Assembly (NCBI RefSeq): GCF_000429045.1
Contig: NZ_KE386842.1
Coordinates: 199,385 to 251,159, forward strand
From: Salinarimonas rosea DSM 21201
GTDB lineage: Bacteria > Pseudomonadota > Alphaproteobacteria > Rhizobiales > Beijerinckiaceae
Direction of reading: 5' to 3'
DNA length: 51,775 nucleotides
Shown here: piece after piece, positions 39,431 through 49,053 of the stretch
Position numbering within the stretch: position 1 is the stretch's first letter
Layout: each line of letters begins with the position of its first letter
Made by a program: the position numbers and the translations under genes
The notes under the pieces: model-generated
Databases searched by the model: none
Seen by the model: only the letters and a program-made list of their open reading frames with translations
Told to the model about the DNA's origin: nothing

Positions 39431-42400
39431 ATGTCGCGTCCTTCCGCCGCTCCCGACATCGAACGTTTCATCGCGCAGGTGAAAGCCGCCGGTGGACCCG
39501 AACGCGCGAACCTGCCGATCTTCGTCCAGGAATTGTGCGGCATCCTCGGTGTCCAGGAAACGCCTCGTCTGTCGAGCGACGAGAACCGGCTCAACGATTA
39601 CGTGTTCGAGCGCCGCGTCGACTTCCGCCACGCCGACGGCTCGACCTCTCCCGGCTGGATCGACCTCTACAAGCGCGATTGCTTCGTGCTGGAGGCGAAG
39701 CAGTCGAAGAAGCGCGGGCGTGCCGAGCCGGAGGCGCCGGACGCCGACCTTCTCGGCCCGCGCACGCCTGCCCCGGCTGTGCTCGGACGCGGCTGGGACA
39801 AGGTCATGATCGAGGCGCGCCGGCAGGCGGAGAACTACGCCCGCGCGCTGCCCGTCGATCACGGCTATCCGCCCTTCATCCTCGTCGTCGACATCGGCCA
39901 CGTCATCGAGGTGTTCGCGGACTTCTCCGGTCAGGGCAAGAACTACGCGCATTTCCCGGATCGGACGTCCTACCGAATCCGAATGGACGATTTGCGTGAC
40001 GATGCCGTGCGCGCCCGTCTGAAGGCGATTCTTCGAGGACCCACGCTCGCTCGACCCGGCGCGGATCTCGGCGGAGGTCACCCGCGACGTCGCGGAGCGG
40101 CTCGCGCGCATCGCCAAGCGGCTCGAGGGCCGGCACGACCCCAAGGACGTCGCCGAGTTCCTGATGCGCTGCCTGTTCACGATGTTCGCGGAGGACGTGG
40201 GGCTCCTGCCGGACCAGGCGTTCTGCACGCTCGTGGGTGAATTGAAGGACAACGAAGCCGCCTTCGTCGCGGCGCTGGAGAGCCTCTGGCGCTCGATGGA
40301 CAAGGGGCTCTACGAGCCGCGCGCGATGAAGACGCTGCGCACGTTCAACGGCTCGCTCTTCGCGCATTGCCGGGCGCTGCCGCTCGCCCGAGAGGACATC
40401 CACGAGCTGCACGTCGCCGCGCAGCGGGACTGGCGCGACGTCGAGCCGGCGATCTTCGGCACGCTGCTCGAGCGCGCGCTCGACCCGCGCGAGCGCGCCA
40501 AGCTCGGCGCGCACTACACGCCGCGCGCCTATGTCGAGCGCCTCGTCGTGCCCACCATCGTCGAGCCGCTGCGCGAGCAATGGAACGAGGTGTCCGCCCG
40601 CTCGAAGGAGCTGGTCGAGGCGGGGCGGCCTGACCAGGCGCTCGCGCTCGTCAACGCATTCCACCACGAGCTGTGCACCATCCGCATCCTCGATCCGGCC
40701 TGCGGCACCGGCAACTTCCTCTACGTCGCGCTCGAGCTGGTGAAGCGGCTCGAGGGCGACGTGCTGGAGGCGCTCGACGCGCTCGGCGAGGACCAGGCGC
40801 GGCTCGCGCTCGAAGGCGAGACCGTGTCCCCCAAGCAGTTCTGGGGTCTGGAGATCAACCCGCGGGCCGTGCCGATCGCCGAGCTGGTGCTGTGGATCGG
40901 CTACATCAAATGGCAGCTGCGCACCGGCGGGCCGGGCTCGATCACCGATCCGGTGCTGCACGCCTACGGCACGATCCGGCAGCAGGACGCGCTCATCGCC
41001 TACGACCGCCAGGACCTGCTGCGGGGGGAGGACGGCAGGCCGCTGTCGCGCTGGGACGGGGTGACGACGAAGCGCCACCCGATCACCTTGGAGGAGATCC
41101 CCGATCCGGATGCGCGGATCGAGCTGTATTCCTACGTCAACCCGCGCCGGGCGCCCTGGCCGGAGGCGGATTTCGTCGTCGGCAACCCGCCCTTCATCGG
41201 CGGCAAGGACATGCGCGCCGAGCTCGGCGACGGCTATGCCGAGGCCTGCTGGAAGGCCCGCCCGCACATTCCCGGCGGAGCGGATTTCGTGATGCACTTC
41301 TGGGACGAGGCGGCGACGCGGCTGCTGGCGGAGCCGGCGAAGGGCAGGGGGAAAGGCAAGGCCAAGGCCGACGAGCCCGCGCGGCGGCTGCGGCGCTTCG
41401 GCTTCATCACCACGAACTCGATCGTGCAGACGTTCTCGCGCCGCGTCGTCGAGCGCCACCTCGCCGCCAAGCCGCCGCTCTCCCTCGTCTTCGCCGTGCC
41501 GGATCACCCCTGGCTCAAGGCCTCCGACAAGGCTGCCGTGCGCATCGCGATGACGGTGTGCGAGAAGGGCGGGCACGAGGGCGTGCTGGCGGAGGTGGTG
41601 TCCGAGGTGGGGCTGAACACCGATACGCCGGTGGTCGATCTGGAGAGGCGGGAGGGGAAGGTCAGGGGGAACCTGCGGCTGGGCGTCGATCTTTCGGCGC
41701 TGACGCCGCTCCTCGCCAACGCGGCGATCGCCAGCCCCGGCGTGAAGCTTCACGGCGCGGGGTTCATCGTCACGCCGGCAAAGGCTAAGGCGCTCGGGCT
41801 CGGAACCGTGCCGGGCCTGGACAAGCACATCCGCCCATACCGCAACGGCCGAGACCTGACGGCGCGCCCTCGCGGGGTCATGGTGATCGATCTGTTCGGG
41901 CTGGCCGAGGCCGAGGTGCGGAACCGGTTTCCGGCGGTGTATCAGCATGTCGTTGACCGCGTGAAACCCGATAGGGACCAAAACAACAGAACTTATCGGA
42001 AGCAGAACTGGTGGCTGTTCGGTGAAAACAACCCCTTAATGCGCCAGGCGCAGGAGGGTCTGGCATCTTTCGTTTGTACAGTAGAGACAAGCAAACACCG
42101 CTTTTTCGAGGTGCTTAGAGGCGATGTTCTGCCAGACAATATGCTTCTTGCTGTCTCCTCAGATCGGCGAGACCTACTTTCCGCGGCATCATCTCGCCCC
42201 CACCTCGTCTGGGCTCTTCAATCGGGTGGAACGCTTGAAGACCGGCCAAGATACAACAAGACCATCACCTTCGACCCCTACCCCTTCCCCGCCTGCATCA
42301 CCGACCCCGCCCACCCCCTCACCCTCCGCCTGCGCGACCTCGGCGAGCGGCTGAATGCGCATCGCAAGGCGCGGCTCGCGGAGCACGGCGATCTCACCGT

Positions 42401-43048
42401 GACCGGGCTCTACAACGTGCTGGAGCGGGTGCGGGCGCTCGAATCGGGCGCGGAGGTTCCGGCGCTCACGGAGGCCGAGCGCTCGGTGTACGAGCGTGGG
42501 CTCGTCGCGGTGCTCAAGGCCATCCACGACGACATCGACCGGGTGACGCTGGAGGCCTACGGCTGGGAGGACCTCGCCCCCGCGCTCGTCGGCAAGCCCG
42601 GCGCGACGACGCCCTCGCCGCACAAGACAAGGCGCAGGAGGCGGCGGAGGAGGAGCTTCTGTCGCGCCTCGTCGCGCTCAACAAGGAGCGCGCGGCGGAG
42701 GAGAAGCGCGGGATCGTGCGCTGGCTGCGGCCGGACTACCAGATCCCGAAGCTGCGCCACAAGCTGCCGGAGGCGGCCGAGCAGCTCGACATCGGCGTCG
42801 CAGCCGCGCCGGTCGTGGCGGAGCGTCCCGCCTGGCCGGCGGACGGGCTCGAGCAGATCCGCGTGGTGCGCGACGTGCTCTCCCGCGCGCCCGCGCCCGC
42901 GCCCCTCGATTCCATCGTCACGAGCTTCGCCGGCCGCGCCACGCCGGCGCGCCGCGCCCGCGTCGAGGCGGTGCTCGCCACCCTGGTCGAGCACGGCCTC
43001 GCGCGGCCGGTGGAGGGCGCACCCACGCGGTGGTTCACGCCGCGGTGA
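39431..43048 (+). pseudogene. MmeI-like Type IIL restriction-modification enzyme, interrupted by two frameshifts
   Basis: Three consecutive frames encode one long protein of the MmeI family (nuclease, helical linker, N6-adenine methyltransferase, target-recognition domain, C-terminal helices in one chain). Frame 1 (39431 to about 40031) has the nuclease motif D78-x9-E88-x-K90, as in MmeI. Frame 2 (about 40032-42600) has MRCLFTMFAEDVGLLP, the SAM motif DPACGTGNF (40691-40717), the catalytic NPPF (41184-41195) and the target-recognition region. Frame 3 (about 42602-43048) has EEELLSRLVALNKERAAEEKRG and VRWLRPDYQ. The first shift looks like one extra base in ATTCTTC near 40030. The gene is probably inactive for cutting unless these are sequencing errors; an intact methyltransferase part might still be made from an internal start. 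Confidence 0.82.
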
Positions 43049-43059
43049 GAACGCTTCCC

Positions 43060-43237
43060 GTCATCCCGGGTCGCGAAGCGGGCCCGGGATCCAGAACCAC
43101 CTCCGTTCCGCTCAGCGTGCGCGAAGCGCGCGCGTCCACGGACGCTGCCGGAAGCCGTTCCCGCCGCGGCGCTGGCGCGCCGCTCCACGAACACCTGTGG
43201 CTCTGGGTCCCGGACTTGCTTCGCAATCCGGGATGAC
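43060..43237. repeat. Palindromic intergenic repeat (MITE/REP-like)
   Basis: The ends are long imperfect inverted repeats of about 40 bp: the left starts GTCATCCCGGGTCGCGAAGC and the right ends GCTTCGCAATCCGGGATGAC. Further in, CCGGGATCCAGAACCAC pairs with a GGCTCTGGGTCCCGG segment. The ~90-bp centre has no coding potential. Elements with GTCATCCCGG ends are widespread between genes in Rhizobiales genomes. It lies between the broken restriction-modification gene and the decarboxylase terminator. Confidence 0.75.
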
Positions 43238-43250
43238 AGTCGCTGTCGCG

Positions 43251-43287
43251 AAAAAGGAAAAAGGGGCGGCATCTCTCGATCCGCCCC
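43251..43287 (-). terminator. Rho-independent terminator of the ornithine decarboxylase gene
   Basis: On the minus strand GGGGCGG pairs with CCGCCCC around an 11-base loop and is followed by a T-tract (complement of AAAAAGGAAAAA at 43251-43262). It begins about 25 bp after the decarboxylase stop. This is the clearest intrinsic terminator in the window. Confidence 0.88.
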
Positions 43288-43311
43288 CCATCCGTCAGCG
43301 TCGGCCTCTTC

Positions 43312-44460
43312 TCAGATCACGTAGCTCTTCAGCGGCGGGAAGCCGTTGAACGCCACGGCGGCGTAGGTGGTCGTGTAGGCCCCGGTCCCCTCGATCAGCA
43401 CCTTGTCGCCGATGGAGAGCGACACGGGCAGCGGGTAGGGGGTCTTCTCGTACATCACGTCGGCCGAATCGCAGGTCGGACCGGCGAGCACGCAGGGCGC
43501 GGTCGCCTCGTCGTCCCGGTCCGTGCGGATCGGGTAGCGGATCGACTCGTCCATCGTCTCGGCGAGGCCGCCGAACTTGCCGATGTCGAGGTAGACCCAG
43601 CGGATCTCGTCCTCGGACCGGCTCTTCTTCGACACGAGCACCACCTCCGCCTCGATCACGCCGGCATTGCCCACCATGCCGCGGCCCGGCTCGATGATGG
43701 TGGCCGGGATGCGGTTGCCGAAGTGCCGCGACAGGGCCTCGAAGATGGACTGGCCGTAGGCCTCCACCGCCGGGATGTCCTTGAGGTACTTCGTCGGGAA
43801 GCCGCCGCCGAGGTTGACCATCGACAGGTGGATGCCCTTGTCGGCGCAGGCGCGGAAGATCGCCGCCGCCGAGCCGAGCGCCTGGTCCCAGGCCTCGGTG
43901 TTGCCCTGCTGCGAGCCGACGTGGAAGGAGACGCCGTAGGCCTCGAGCCCGACGCGATGGGCGTGCTCGAGCACCTCGACCGCCATGCCCGGCTCGCAGC
44001 CGAACTTGCGCGAGAGCGGCCACTCGGCGCCGGCGCCGTCGCAGAGGATGCGGCAGAACACCTGCACGTCCTCGGCGCCGACGGCGGCCTTGGCGCGGGC
44101 GACCTTCTCGACCTCGTCCTCGCAGTCGACGGCGAACAGGCGCACGCCGAACTCGAGGGCGCGCACGATGTCGCGCTCCTTCTTGATCGTGTTGCCGAAG
44201 GAGATCCGGTCGGGCGTCGCGCCGGCGCCGAGGGCGAGCTCGATCTCCACGACGGAGGCCGTGTCGAAGCACGAGCCGAGATCGGCGAGGAGCGACAGCA
44301 GCGCGGGCTCGGGGTTCGCCTTCACGGCGTAGAAGACGCGCGTGTCGGGCAGCGCCCGGGCGAACTTGGAATAGTTGTCGCGCACGACCTCGAGGTCGAC
44401 GACGAGGCAGGGCCCGTCCTCGCGGCGGCGGCGCAGGAACTCACGGATGCGCTCGGTCAT
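43312..44460 (-). CDS. Ornithine (or lysine/ornithine) decarboxylase, alanine-racemase fold
   Basis: The 382-residue product is a PLP fold-type III decarboxylase (group IV, like eukaryotic ODC and alphaproteobacterial LODC), making putrescine and/or cadaverine. Lys47 in VFYAVKANPEP binds PLP. SFHVGSQ, LGGGFP and EPGRGMVGNAG are the phosphate-binding segments, and CDSADVMYEK near residue 330 carries the active-site Cys and Asp supplied across the dimer. The ATG at 44460 is chosen for its GGGGAG site; an in-frame ATG at 44475 is possible. Substrate preference is not decidable by eye. A strong terminator follows it. Confidence 0.92.
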   Translation of the reverse strand: MTERIREFLRRRREDGPCLVVDLEVVRDNYSKFARALPDTRVFYAVKANPEPALLSLLADLGSCFDTASVVEIELALGAGATPDRISFGNTIKKERDIVRALEFGVRLFAVDCEDEVEKVARAKAAVGAEDVQVFCRILCDGAGAEWPLSRKFGCEPGMAVEVLEHAHRVGLEAYGVSFHVGSQQGNTEAWDQALGSAAAIFRACADKGIHLSMVNLGGGFPTKYLKDIPAVEAYGQSIFEALSRHFGNRIPATIIEPGRGMVGNAGVIEAEVVLVSKKSRSEDEIRWVYLDIGKFGGLAETMDESIRYPIRTDRDDEATAPCVLAGPTCDSADVMYEKTPYPLPVSLSIGDKVLIEGTGAYTTTYAAVAFNGFPPLKSYVI

Positions 44461-44928
44461 GGCGCTCTCCCCCATAGGCTCGCGGGCGGCCGTGCGGTGC
44501 GGCCGCCGATTGATCACGATCGCGACCTCGCCCGAGGTCGCGCAAGCTCGATGGGACGCCTCTTCGACGGGCGAGCGCGCTTTGGAGACGCGAACGCGCG
44601 ATCGACGGAGCGACCCGACGTGCTGCCATGGATTGGAGCGGGATGACCCGTCCGCACGCCCGGCAATGATGAGACAAGCCTCTTCGGTGACCGACCTTTG
44701 GAGGGCCGATCGAGACCAAAAAAGCCCGTGTCGTCGTTGCTTTAAGTCGCGTTCCCCGCTGAGGGCGGAGTGCGCCGGTTTCGCCTCCGGCTGCCGGTCA
44801 GGGGTGTCGGGGGAAGTCTCCCCCGGGCGGCTGTCCGGTCTCTTGCCCGGATGCCCACCGACCGGCACGCGACCACAGGCACGTGCGAAATTGGGCAAGG
44901 GCGTAGGTAATGCCGATTCTTCGGCGGA
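44461..44928 (-). promoter_or_regulatory. Long structured leader/promoter region of the decarboxylase gene
   Basis: This 468-bp gap has no convincing gene. Near the decarboxylase start, on the minus strand, are GGCGGCC-(9-base loop)-GGCCGCC (about 44485-44510) and a perfect 10-bp palindrome, CGCGACCTCG-CC-CGAGGTCGCG (44521-44542). A/T-rich stretches (AAAAAAG at 44718, TTTAAGTC near 44740) may mark the promoter. Polyamine-linked leader RNAs such as the speF motif are known before ornithine decarboxylase genes of alphaproteobacteria; I cannot confirm a match. The mscL stop side of the gap shows nothing further. Confidence 0.45.
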
Positions 44929-45408
44929 TCAATGGGTTTGTGGGCCGGTTCGCGAATTTTTCTCGGACCCGTCCGCGAGCAGGTCGCGGATCTCGGCGAG
45001 CAGCTTCACGTCGGCGGGGACCTCGGGCTCGGCGGGCGGCTCGGGCGGGGCGGCGACCTCCGCCTCCTGGCGGGCGCGCAGCCGGTTGATGCCGCGGATG
45101 ACGAAGAACAGCACCCAGGCGACGATGAGGAAGTTGATCGTCGCCGTGACGAAGGACCCGTAGGCGATCACCGCCCCCTGCTCGCGCGCCTCGGCCAGCG
45201 TCGTCGCCGTGACCTCGGAGGAGAGCGCGAGGAAGTAGTTCGAGAAGTCGAGCCCGCCGGTGACGACGCCGATCAGCGGCGTGAACACGTCCTCCACCAG
45301 CGAGGAGACGATGCGCGAGAAGGCGGCGCCGATGATGACGCCGACCGCGAGGTCCACCACGTTGCCCTTCAGCGCGAAGGTCCTGAACTCGTCGACGATG
45401 CCGGCCAT
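44929..45408 (-). CDS. mscL: Large-conductance mechanosensitive channel MscL
   Basis: The 159-residue product is the homopentameric pore that opens under membrane tension in osmotic downshock. The N-terminus [34 protein letters not shown] is the conserved amphipathic helix plus first membrane helix. The second helix is [25 protein letters not shown]. The charged C-terminal bundle is extended, with a Pro/Glu-rich linker ([11 protein letters not shown]) before [11 protein letters not shown]. The ATG at 45408 fixes this start; the frame is open upstream without family resemblance. Confidence 0.97.
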   Translation of the reverse strand: MAGIVDEFRTFALKGNVVDLAVGVIIGAAFSRIVSSLVEDVFTPLIGVVTGGLDFSNYFLALSSEVTATTLAEAREQGAVIAYGSFVTATINFLIVAWVLFFVIRGINRLRARQEAEVAAPPEPPAEPEVPADVKLLAEIRDLLADGSEKNSRTGPQTH

Positions 45409-45501
45409 GGGTCCCTCCCGAGCGTGCGCCCTGCCGCGGCCGAGCTTACGCCGGGGCGCCGGCCGCGCAAGACGCCCCGCGATTGCGCCCCGGACGTGCG
45501 A

Positions 45502-45532
45502 ACGCCTCCGGACGGGCTTCGTCCGGAGGCGT
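45502..45532 (-). terminator. Strong hairpin downstream of secB
   Basis: A perfect 12-bp stem (ACGCCTCCGGAC / GTCCGGAGGCGT) with a 7-base loop begins 37 bp after the secB stop on the minus strand. The T-tract is poor, so it may be a terminator or an mRNA-stabilising hairpin. Confidence 0.55.
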
Positions 45533-45569
45533 CCTGCGGGCCCTGCCGGCCCCTCCCGATCGCGCGCGA

Positions 45570-46112
45570 TCAGGCCGTCTGCGGGCCCTCGCCGCCGGGC
45601 GCCGTCGCCTGCGCCTGCTGGGCGGCGGCGACGCGCTGGCGGTAGAGCGCGACGAAGTCGATCGGGTCGATGTAGAGCGGCGGGAAGCCGCCGTTGCGCA
45701 CCGCGTCCGCCACGATCTGGCGGGCGAAGGGGAAGAGCAGGCGCGGGCACTCGATCATGACGACCGGGTGGAGCTGCTCCTTGGGCACGTTCTTCACCCG
45801 GAAGACGCCGGCGTAGTTCAGCTCGAACTTGAACATCACCACGTCGTCGGTCTTGGCGTCGCCCTCGAGCTTGAGCTCGACCTCGTAGTCGGTCTCGCTC
45901 ATCTGCTTGGCGTTGACGTTGACCTGGATGCCGATCTTCGGCTGCGCCTGCTGCGGGGCGAGCGAGCGCGGCGCGGTCGGGTTCTCGAAGGAGAAGTCCT
46001 TCGTGTACTGCGCGAGCGCGTTGAGCGAGGGCGCGCTCGCCGCGCCGGCGGCGCCGCCGCCGTTCGGGGCGCCGCCGTTCTGGGCGCCGTTGGTCGCCGG
46101 GGTGTCGGCCAT
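45570..46112 (-). CDS. secB: Protein-export chaperone SecB
   Basis: The 180-residue product is the tetrameric chaperone that keeps preproteins unfolded and hands them to SecA. The first ~45 residues are a Gly/Ala/Asn-rich tail ([12 protein letters not shown]). Family features follow: [107 protein letters not shown]. Divergent from the Tim44-domain gene, a common alphaproteobacterial arrangement. FxsA, often nearby in this group, is not present. Confidence 0.96.
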   Translation of the reverse strand: MADTPATNGAQNGGAPNGGGAAGAASAPSLNALAQYTKDFSFENPTAPRSLAPQQAQPKIGIQVNVNAKQMSETDYEVELKLEGDAKTDDVVMFKFELNYAGVFRVKNVPKEQLHPVVMIECPRLLFPFARQIVADAVRNGGFPPLYIDPIDFVALYRQRVAAAQQAQATAPGGEGPQTA

Positions 46113-46491
46113 CGGGATGTCTCCGAATTCCTGAAGTCAGGACTTCCTGCGTGAGCGCCCGACCGGGCGCGGGAAGGCGGGCGGGGACCGGAGCAGGGGC
46201 CTCGCCGGCCTCGATGAGGGCGCGCTAACACGCTTCGCGCGAGGGAACAAGCGCGGGCGGCGTGCGGATCCCGCCACGGGCTCGCCACGCTCGTGCGCGA
46301 TGGTCGCGTCGTGGGCCGATCCACGACGCGAGAAAAAGCCGCGTTGTCACGCTCCTTGTCGCGACAGTGGGTGGATGTTACGACCCACCTTGCCCATATG
46401 CGGACGAGGGCGCGGCGCGTCGGCGAATTATCGCCGCCGCGGCGCCCTCGAACAGACGCCCGCTTCCCGGGAACTCCAGGCCGGACCGACG
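46113..46491. promoter_or_regulatory. Divergent promoter region between secB and the Tim44-domain gene
   Basis: This 379-bp gap contains no convincing gene; open frames running through it are extensions of its neighbours. A 6-bp stem (GTGGGT/ACCCAC, 46367-46388) and an A-run (AGAAAAAGCC near 46330) lie nearer the Tim44 side. Promoter boxes cannot be assigned. Confidence 0.35.
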
Positions 46492-47193
46492 ATGCAAGAG
46501 TCCTTCGACCTCACGACGCTCATCTTCCTCGCGCTCGCCGTCTTCGTGATCTGGCGCCTGCGCTCGGTGCTCGGCACCAAGACCGGGAACGAGAAGCCGC
46601 CGCAGGATCCGTTCCGGCGCGAGGCGTCCGGCCCGCGCGGCGGGCGTCCCGGCGCCGACAACGTCGTGCGCCTGCCCAACGGCGCGGCCGGCGCCCCCGC
46701 CTCGCCCGACCGCTGGAAGAGCATCTCCGCGCCCGGGGCCGAGGTCGGCGCCGGGCTCGACGAGATCGCCCGGCAGGAGCCGGCCTTCAACGGCCGCGAG
46801 TTCCTCGAGGGCGCCAAGATGGCCTACGAGATGATCGTCACCGCCTTCGCGGCGGGCGACCGCAAGACGCTCAAGGATCTCCTGTCGAAGGAGGTCTACG
46901 AGGGCTTCGAGGCGGCGATCACCGATCGCGAGACCCGCGGCGAGAAGGCCGAGACCACGTTCGTCGCCATTGACAAGGCCGAGGTGACCGGCGCCGAGGT
47001 GAAGGGCAAGACCGCCCAGATCACCGTGCGGATCGTCTCCGAGCTGATCTCGGTGACGCGCTCCGCCGCCGGCGACGTCGTCGAGGGCTCCGCCGACCAG
47101 GTCGTCGACGTCACCGACGTGTGGACCTTCGCCCGTCAGCTCGGCTCGCGCGACCCCAACTGGCAGCTCGTCGCGACCGAAGCGGGGCAATGA
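46492..47193 (+). CDS. Tim44-domain membrane-anchored protein
   Basis: The 233-residue product starts with one membrane helix (about residues 6-24, LTTLIFLALAVFVIWRLRSVLG), then a ~75-residue Pro/Gly-rich linker. The Tim44-like domain begins FLEGAKMAYEMIVTAFAAGDRKTLKDLLSKEVYEGFEAAI and ends with VVDVTDVWTFARQL-SRDPNWQLVAT. In alphaproteobacteria such TimA-type proteins sit at the inner membrane and have been linked to protein assembly; the partner is unknown. The gene overlaps mltA by 4 bp (ATGA). Confidence 0.92.
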   Translation: MQESFDLTTLIFLALAVFVIWRLRSVLGTKTGNEKPPQDPFRREASGPRGGRPGADNVVRLPNGAAGAPASPDRWKSISAPGAEVGAGLDEIARQEPAFNGREFLEGAKMAYEMIVTAFAAGDRKTLKDLLSKEVYEGFEAAITDRETRGEKAETTFVAIDKAEVTGAEVKGKTAQITVRIVSELISVTRSAAGDVVEGSADQVVDVTDVWTFARQLGSRDPNWQLVATEAGQ

Positions 47194-48419
47194 GGGGCGC
47201 GCGTCGCGCGCTCCTCCTCGCGCTGGGTGCGGCCATGGCGCTCGGCCCTCCTCCCGTCGCCGCCCTCGCGACCGCACCCGACGTCGGCGGCGCCCGGCTC
47301 GAGCGCGTCGCGTACACCGATCTCCCCGGCTGGGAGGCGGACGACCACGCCGCCGCGCTCGCCGCCTTCCGCGTCTCCTGCGACCCGATCCTGGAGGGCC
47401 GCGCCGCCCTGCGCCCGGCCGCAGCGGCCGGGGTCGACCTGCTGGCGGCCTGCCGCGCGGCGCAGGGCGTCGCGGCCGGCGACGCCCGCGCCTATTTCGA
47501 GCGGACCTTCGTCCCCCACCGGGTGATCCCCCCCTCGGGCCGCGGCTTCCTCACCGGATACTACGAGCCCGAGCTCGCGGGCTCGCTCGTGCGCACGCCC
47601 CGCTTCGCGACGCCGCTGCGCGCCCGCCCCGCCGACCTCGTCACGCTCGCCGAGGGCAAGACGCGGCCGGGCGTGGACGGCTCCCTGCGCGCCGCGCTGA
47701 CGGACGACGCCGGCGGCTTCCGGCCGGCGCCGACGCGCGCCGAGATCGAGGAGGGCGCGCTCGGGGACGCCGCGCCGCCGATCGTCTGGCTGGAGGAGCC
47801 CGGCGAGGCCTTCATCGTGCACGTGCAGGGCTCGGCGCGCATTCGCCTGGAGGACGGGCGGGTGCTGCGGGTCGGCTATGCCGGGCGCAACGGCCACCCC
47901 TACACCTCGATCGGGCGCCTGCTGGTCGAGCGGGGCGCCATCGACCGCGACGCGATGAGCCTCGAGCGGCTGCTCGGCTGGCTGCGGGAGAACCCCGAAG
48001 AGGCCCGCGCGCTGATGCGCGAGAACGCCTCCTACATCTTCTTCGCCGTCCTCGACGCGAACGATCCCGCGCACGACCGGGCCCCCGGCCCGACCGGCGG
48101 CGCCGGCGTGCCGCTGACGCCCGGGCGCTCGCTCGCGGTGGACCGGGGGCTGTGGCCCTACGGCCTGCCGTTCTGGCTCTCGGGCGCGCTGCCGGATGCC
48201 GACGGGGTCGTGCATCCGCTGGCGCGGCTGATGGTGGCGCAGGACACGGGGTCCGCCATCCTCGGCCCGGCGCGCGGCGACTATTTCGTCGGCTCCGGCG
48301 CCCGGGCCGGGACGCGCGCGGGGCTGATCCGGCACGCGACGGACTTCTTCGTGCTGCTGCCGCGCCCCGAAGCGGAGATCGCTGCGCCGCCGGCGCTGCG
48401 CCCGGGGAACGGCCGATGA
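47190..48419 (+). CDS. mltA: Membrane-bound lytic murein transglycosylase A (MltA)
   Basis: The 409-residue exported product is a lytic transglycosylase that cleaves MurNAc-GlcNAc bonds to form 1,6-anhydroMurNAc ends. After a signal peptide (ending near VAALATAPD) the MltA domain shows GRGFLTGYYEPEL, VQGSARIRLEDGRVLRVGYAGRNGHPYTSIGRLLV and MRENASYIFF. The 3D-domain end MVAQDTGSAILGPARGDYFVGSGA has the catalytic Asp in AQDTGSAI. No lipobox is evident, so it may be periplasmic rather than a lipoprotein. It overlaps both neighbours by four bases. Confidence 0.94.
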   Translation: MRGARRALLLALGAAMALGPPPVAALATAPDVGGARLERVAYTDLPGWEADDHAAALAAFRVSCDPILEGRAALRPAAAAGVDLLAACRAAQGVAAGDARAYFERTFVPHRVIPPSGRGFLTGYYEPELAGSLVRTPRFATPLRARPADLVTLAEGKTRPGVDGSLRAALTDDAGGFRPAPTRAEIEEGALGDAAPPIVWLEEPGEAFIVHVQGSARIRLEDGRVLRVGYAGRNGHPYTSIGRLLVERGAIDRDAMSLERLLGWLRENPEEARALMRENASYIFFAVLDANDPAHDRAPGPTGGAGVPLTPGRSLAVDRGLWPYGLPFWLSGALPDADGVVHPLARLMVAQDTGSAILGPARGDYFVGSGARAGTRAGLIRHATDFFVLLPRPEAEIAAPPALRPGNGR

Positions 48420-49042
48420 CCCGGCGGCGCCGGCGCGAGCTCACCGAGGAGGAGCGGCTCCTGTGGCGCCACGTGGTGCGCCATGTCGAGCCCCTGCCCG
48501 GCAAGGCGATCCCGCCGGAGCCCGCGCCGCCCGTCCCGCCGACCGCGACCGCGGCACCCCCGAAGGTCGCGCGCACGAAGCCGGCCCCCGGGCGCGCGCC
48601 CGGCGTCCCGCCGAAGCCCCGCGCGCCGACCGCGGCGCCCTACCGCCCGACGCCCCCCGCTCCGCCGCCGATCCCCCCGCTGTCGAAGCTCGCCCGCAAG
48701 GAGCGCACGGCGCTCGCCCGCCGCTCGCGCCGCCCCGACGCGACGCTCGACCTGCACGGCATGCGCCAGGGCGAGGCGCACCTCGCGCTCCACGGCTTCC
48801 TGCACCGCGCCGCCGCGCAGGGGCAGGCGATCGTGCTCGTGATCACCGGCAAGGGCGCGCCGGGGCGCGGCGGAGAGACGGGCGCGCTGTTCGAGGAGCG
48901 CGGCGTGCTGCGCCGGCTCGTGCCGCACTGGCTCGCCGAGCCCGGCCTGCGCGGCCTCGTCGTGGGCTTCGAGCCGGCGGCGCACCACCACGGCGGGGAG
49001 GGTGCGCTCTACGTGCGGCTTCGCCGACGCGACTGGCGCTGA
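48416..49042 (+). CDS. Smr/MutS2-type domain protein
   Basis: The 208-residue product has a basic N-terminus (TRRRRRELTEEERLLWRHVVRHVEPL), a long Pro/Ala-rich linker, and a C-terminal Smr domain: ATLDLHGMRQGEAHLALHGFL, IVLVITGKG and HHHGGEGALYVRLRR. The LDLHG and TGKG motifs are those of the nicking/RNA-cleaving Smr fold. Short stand-alone Smr proteins follow mltA in many alphaproteobacteria. Its role is probably nucleic-acid cleavage, for example in ribosome rescue, but this is not shown. It overlaps mltA by ATGA. Confidence 0.92.
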   Translation: MTRRRRRELTEEERLLWRHVVRHVEPLPGKAIPPEPAPPVPPTATAAPPKVARTKPAPGRAPGVPPKPRAPTAAPYRPTPPAPPPIPPLSKLARKERTALARRSRRPDATLDLHGMRQGEAHLALHGFLHRAAAQGQAIVLVITGKGAPGRGGETGALFEERGVLRRLVPHWLAEPGLRGLVVGFEPAAHHHGGEGALYVRLRRRDWR

Positions 49043-49053
49043 GGGAGGCGGCC

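Noticed and set aside
39431-40240. Annotating the first 269 codons as a stand-alone gene.
   Set aside because: After about residue 200 the frame loses family resemblance (Arg/Gly-rich), while the MmeI-like sequence continues in the next frame, so it is a frameshifted piece.
46300-46491. A 64-residue N-terminal extension of the Tim44-domain protein.
   Set aside because: It would place polar, Arg-rich sequence before the membrane helix; the ATG at 46492 leads directly into the helix.
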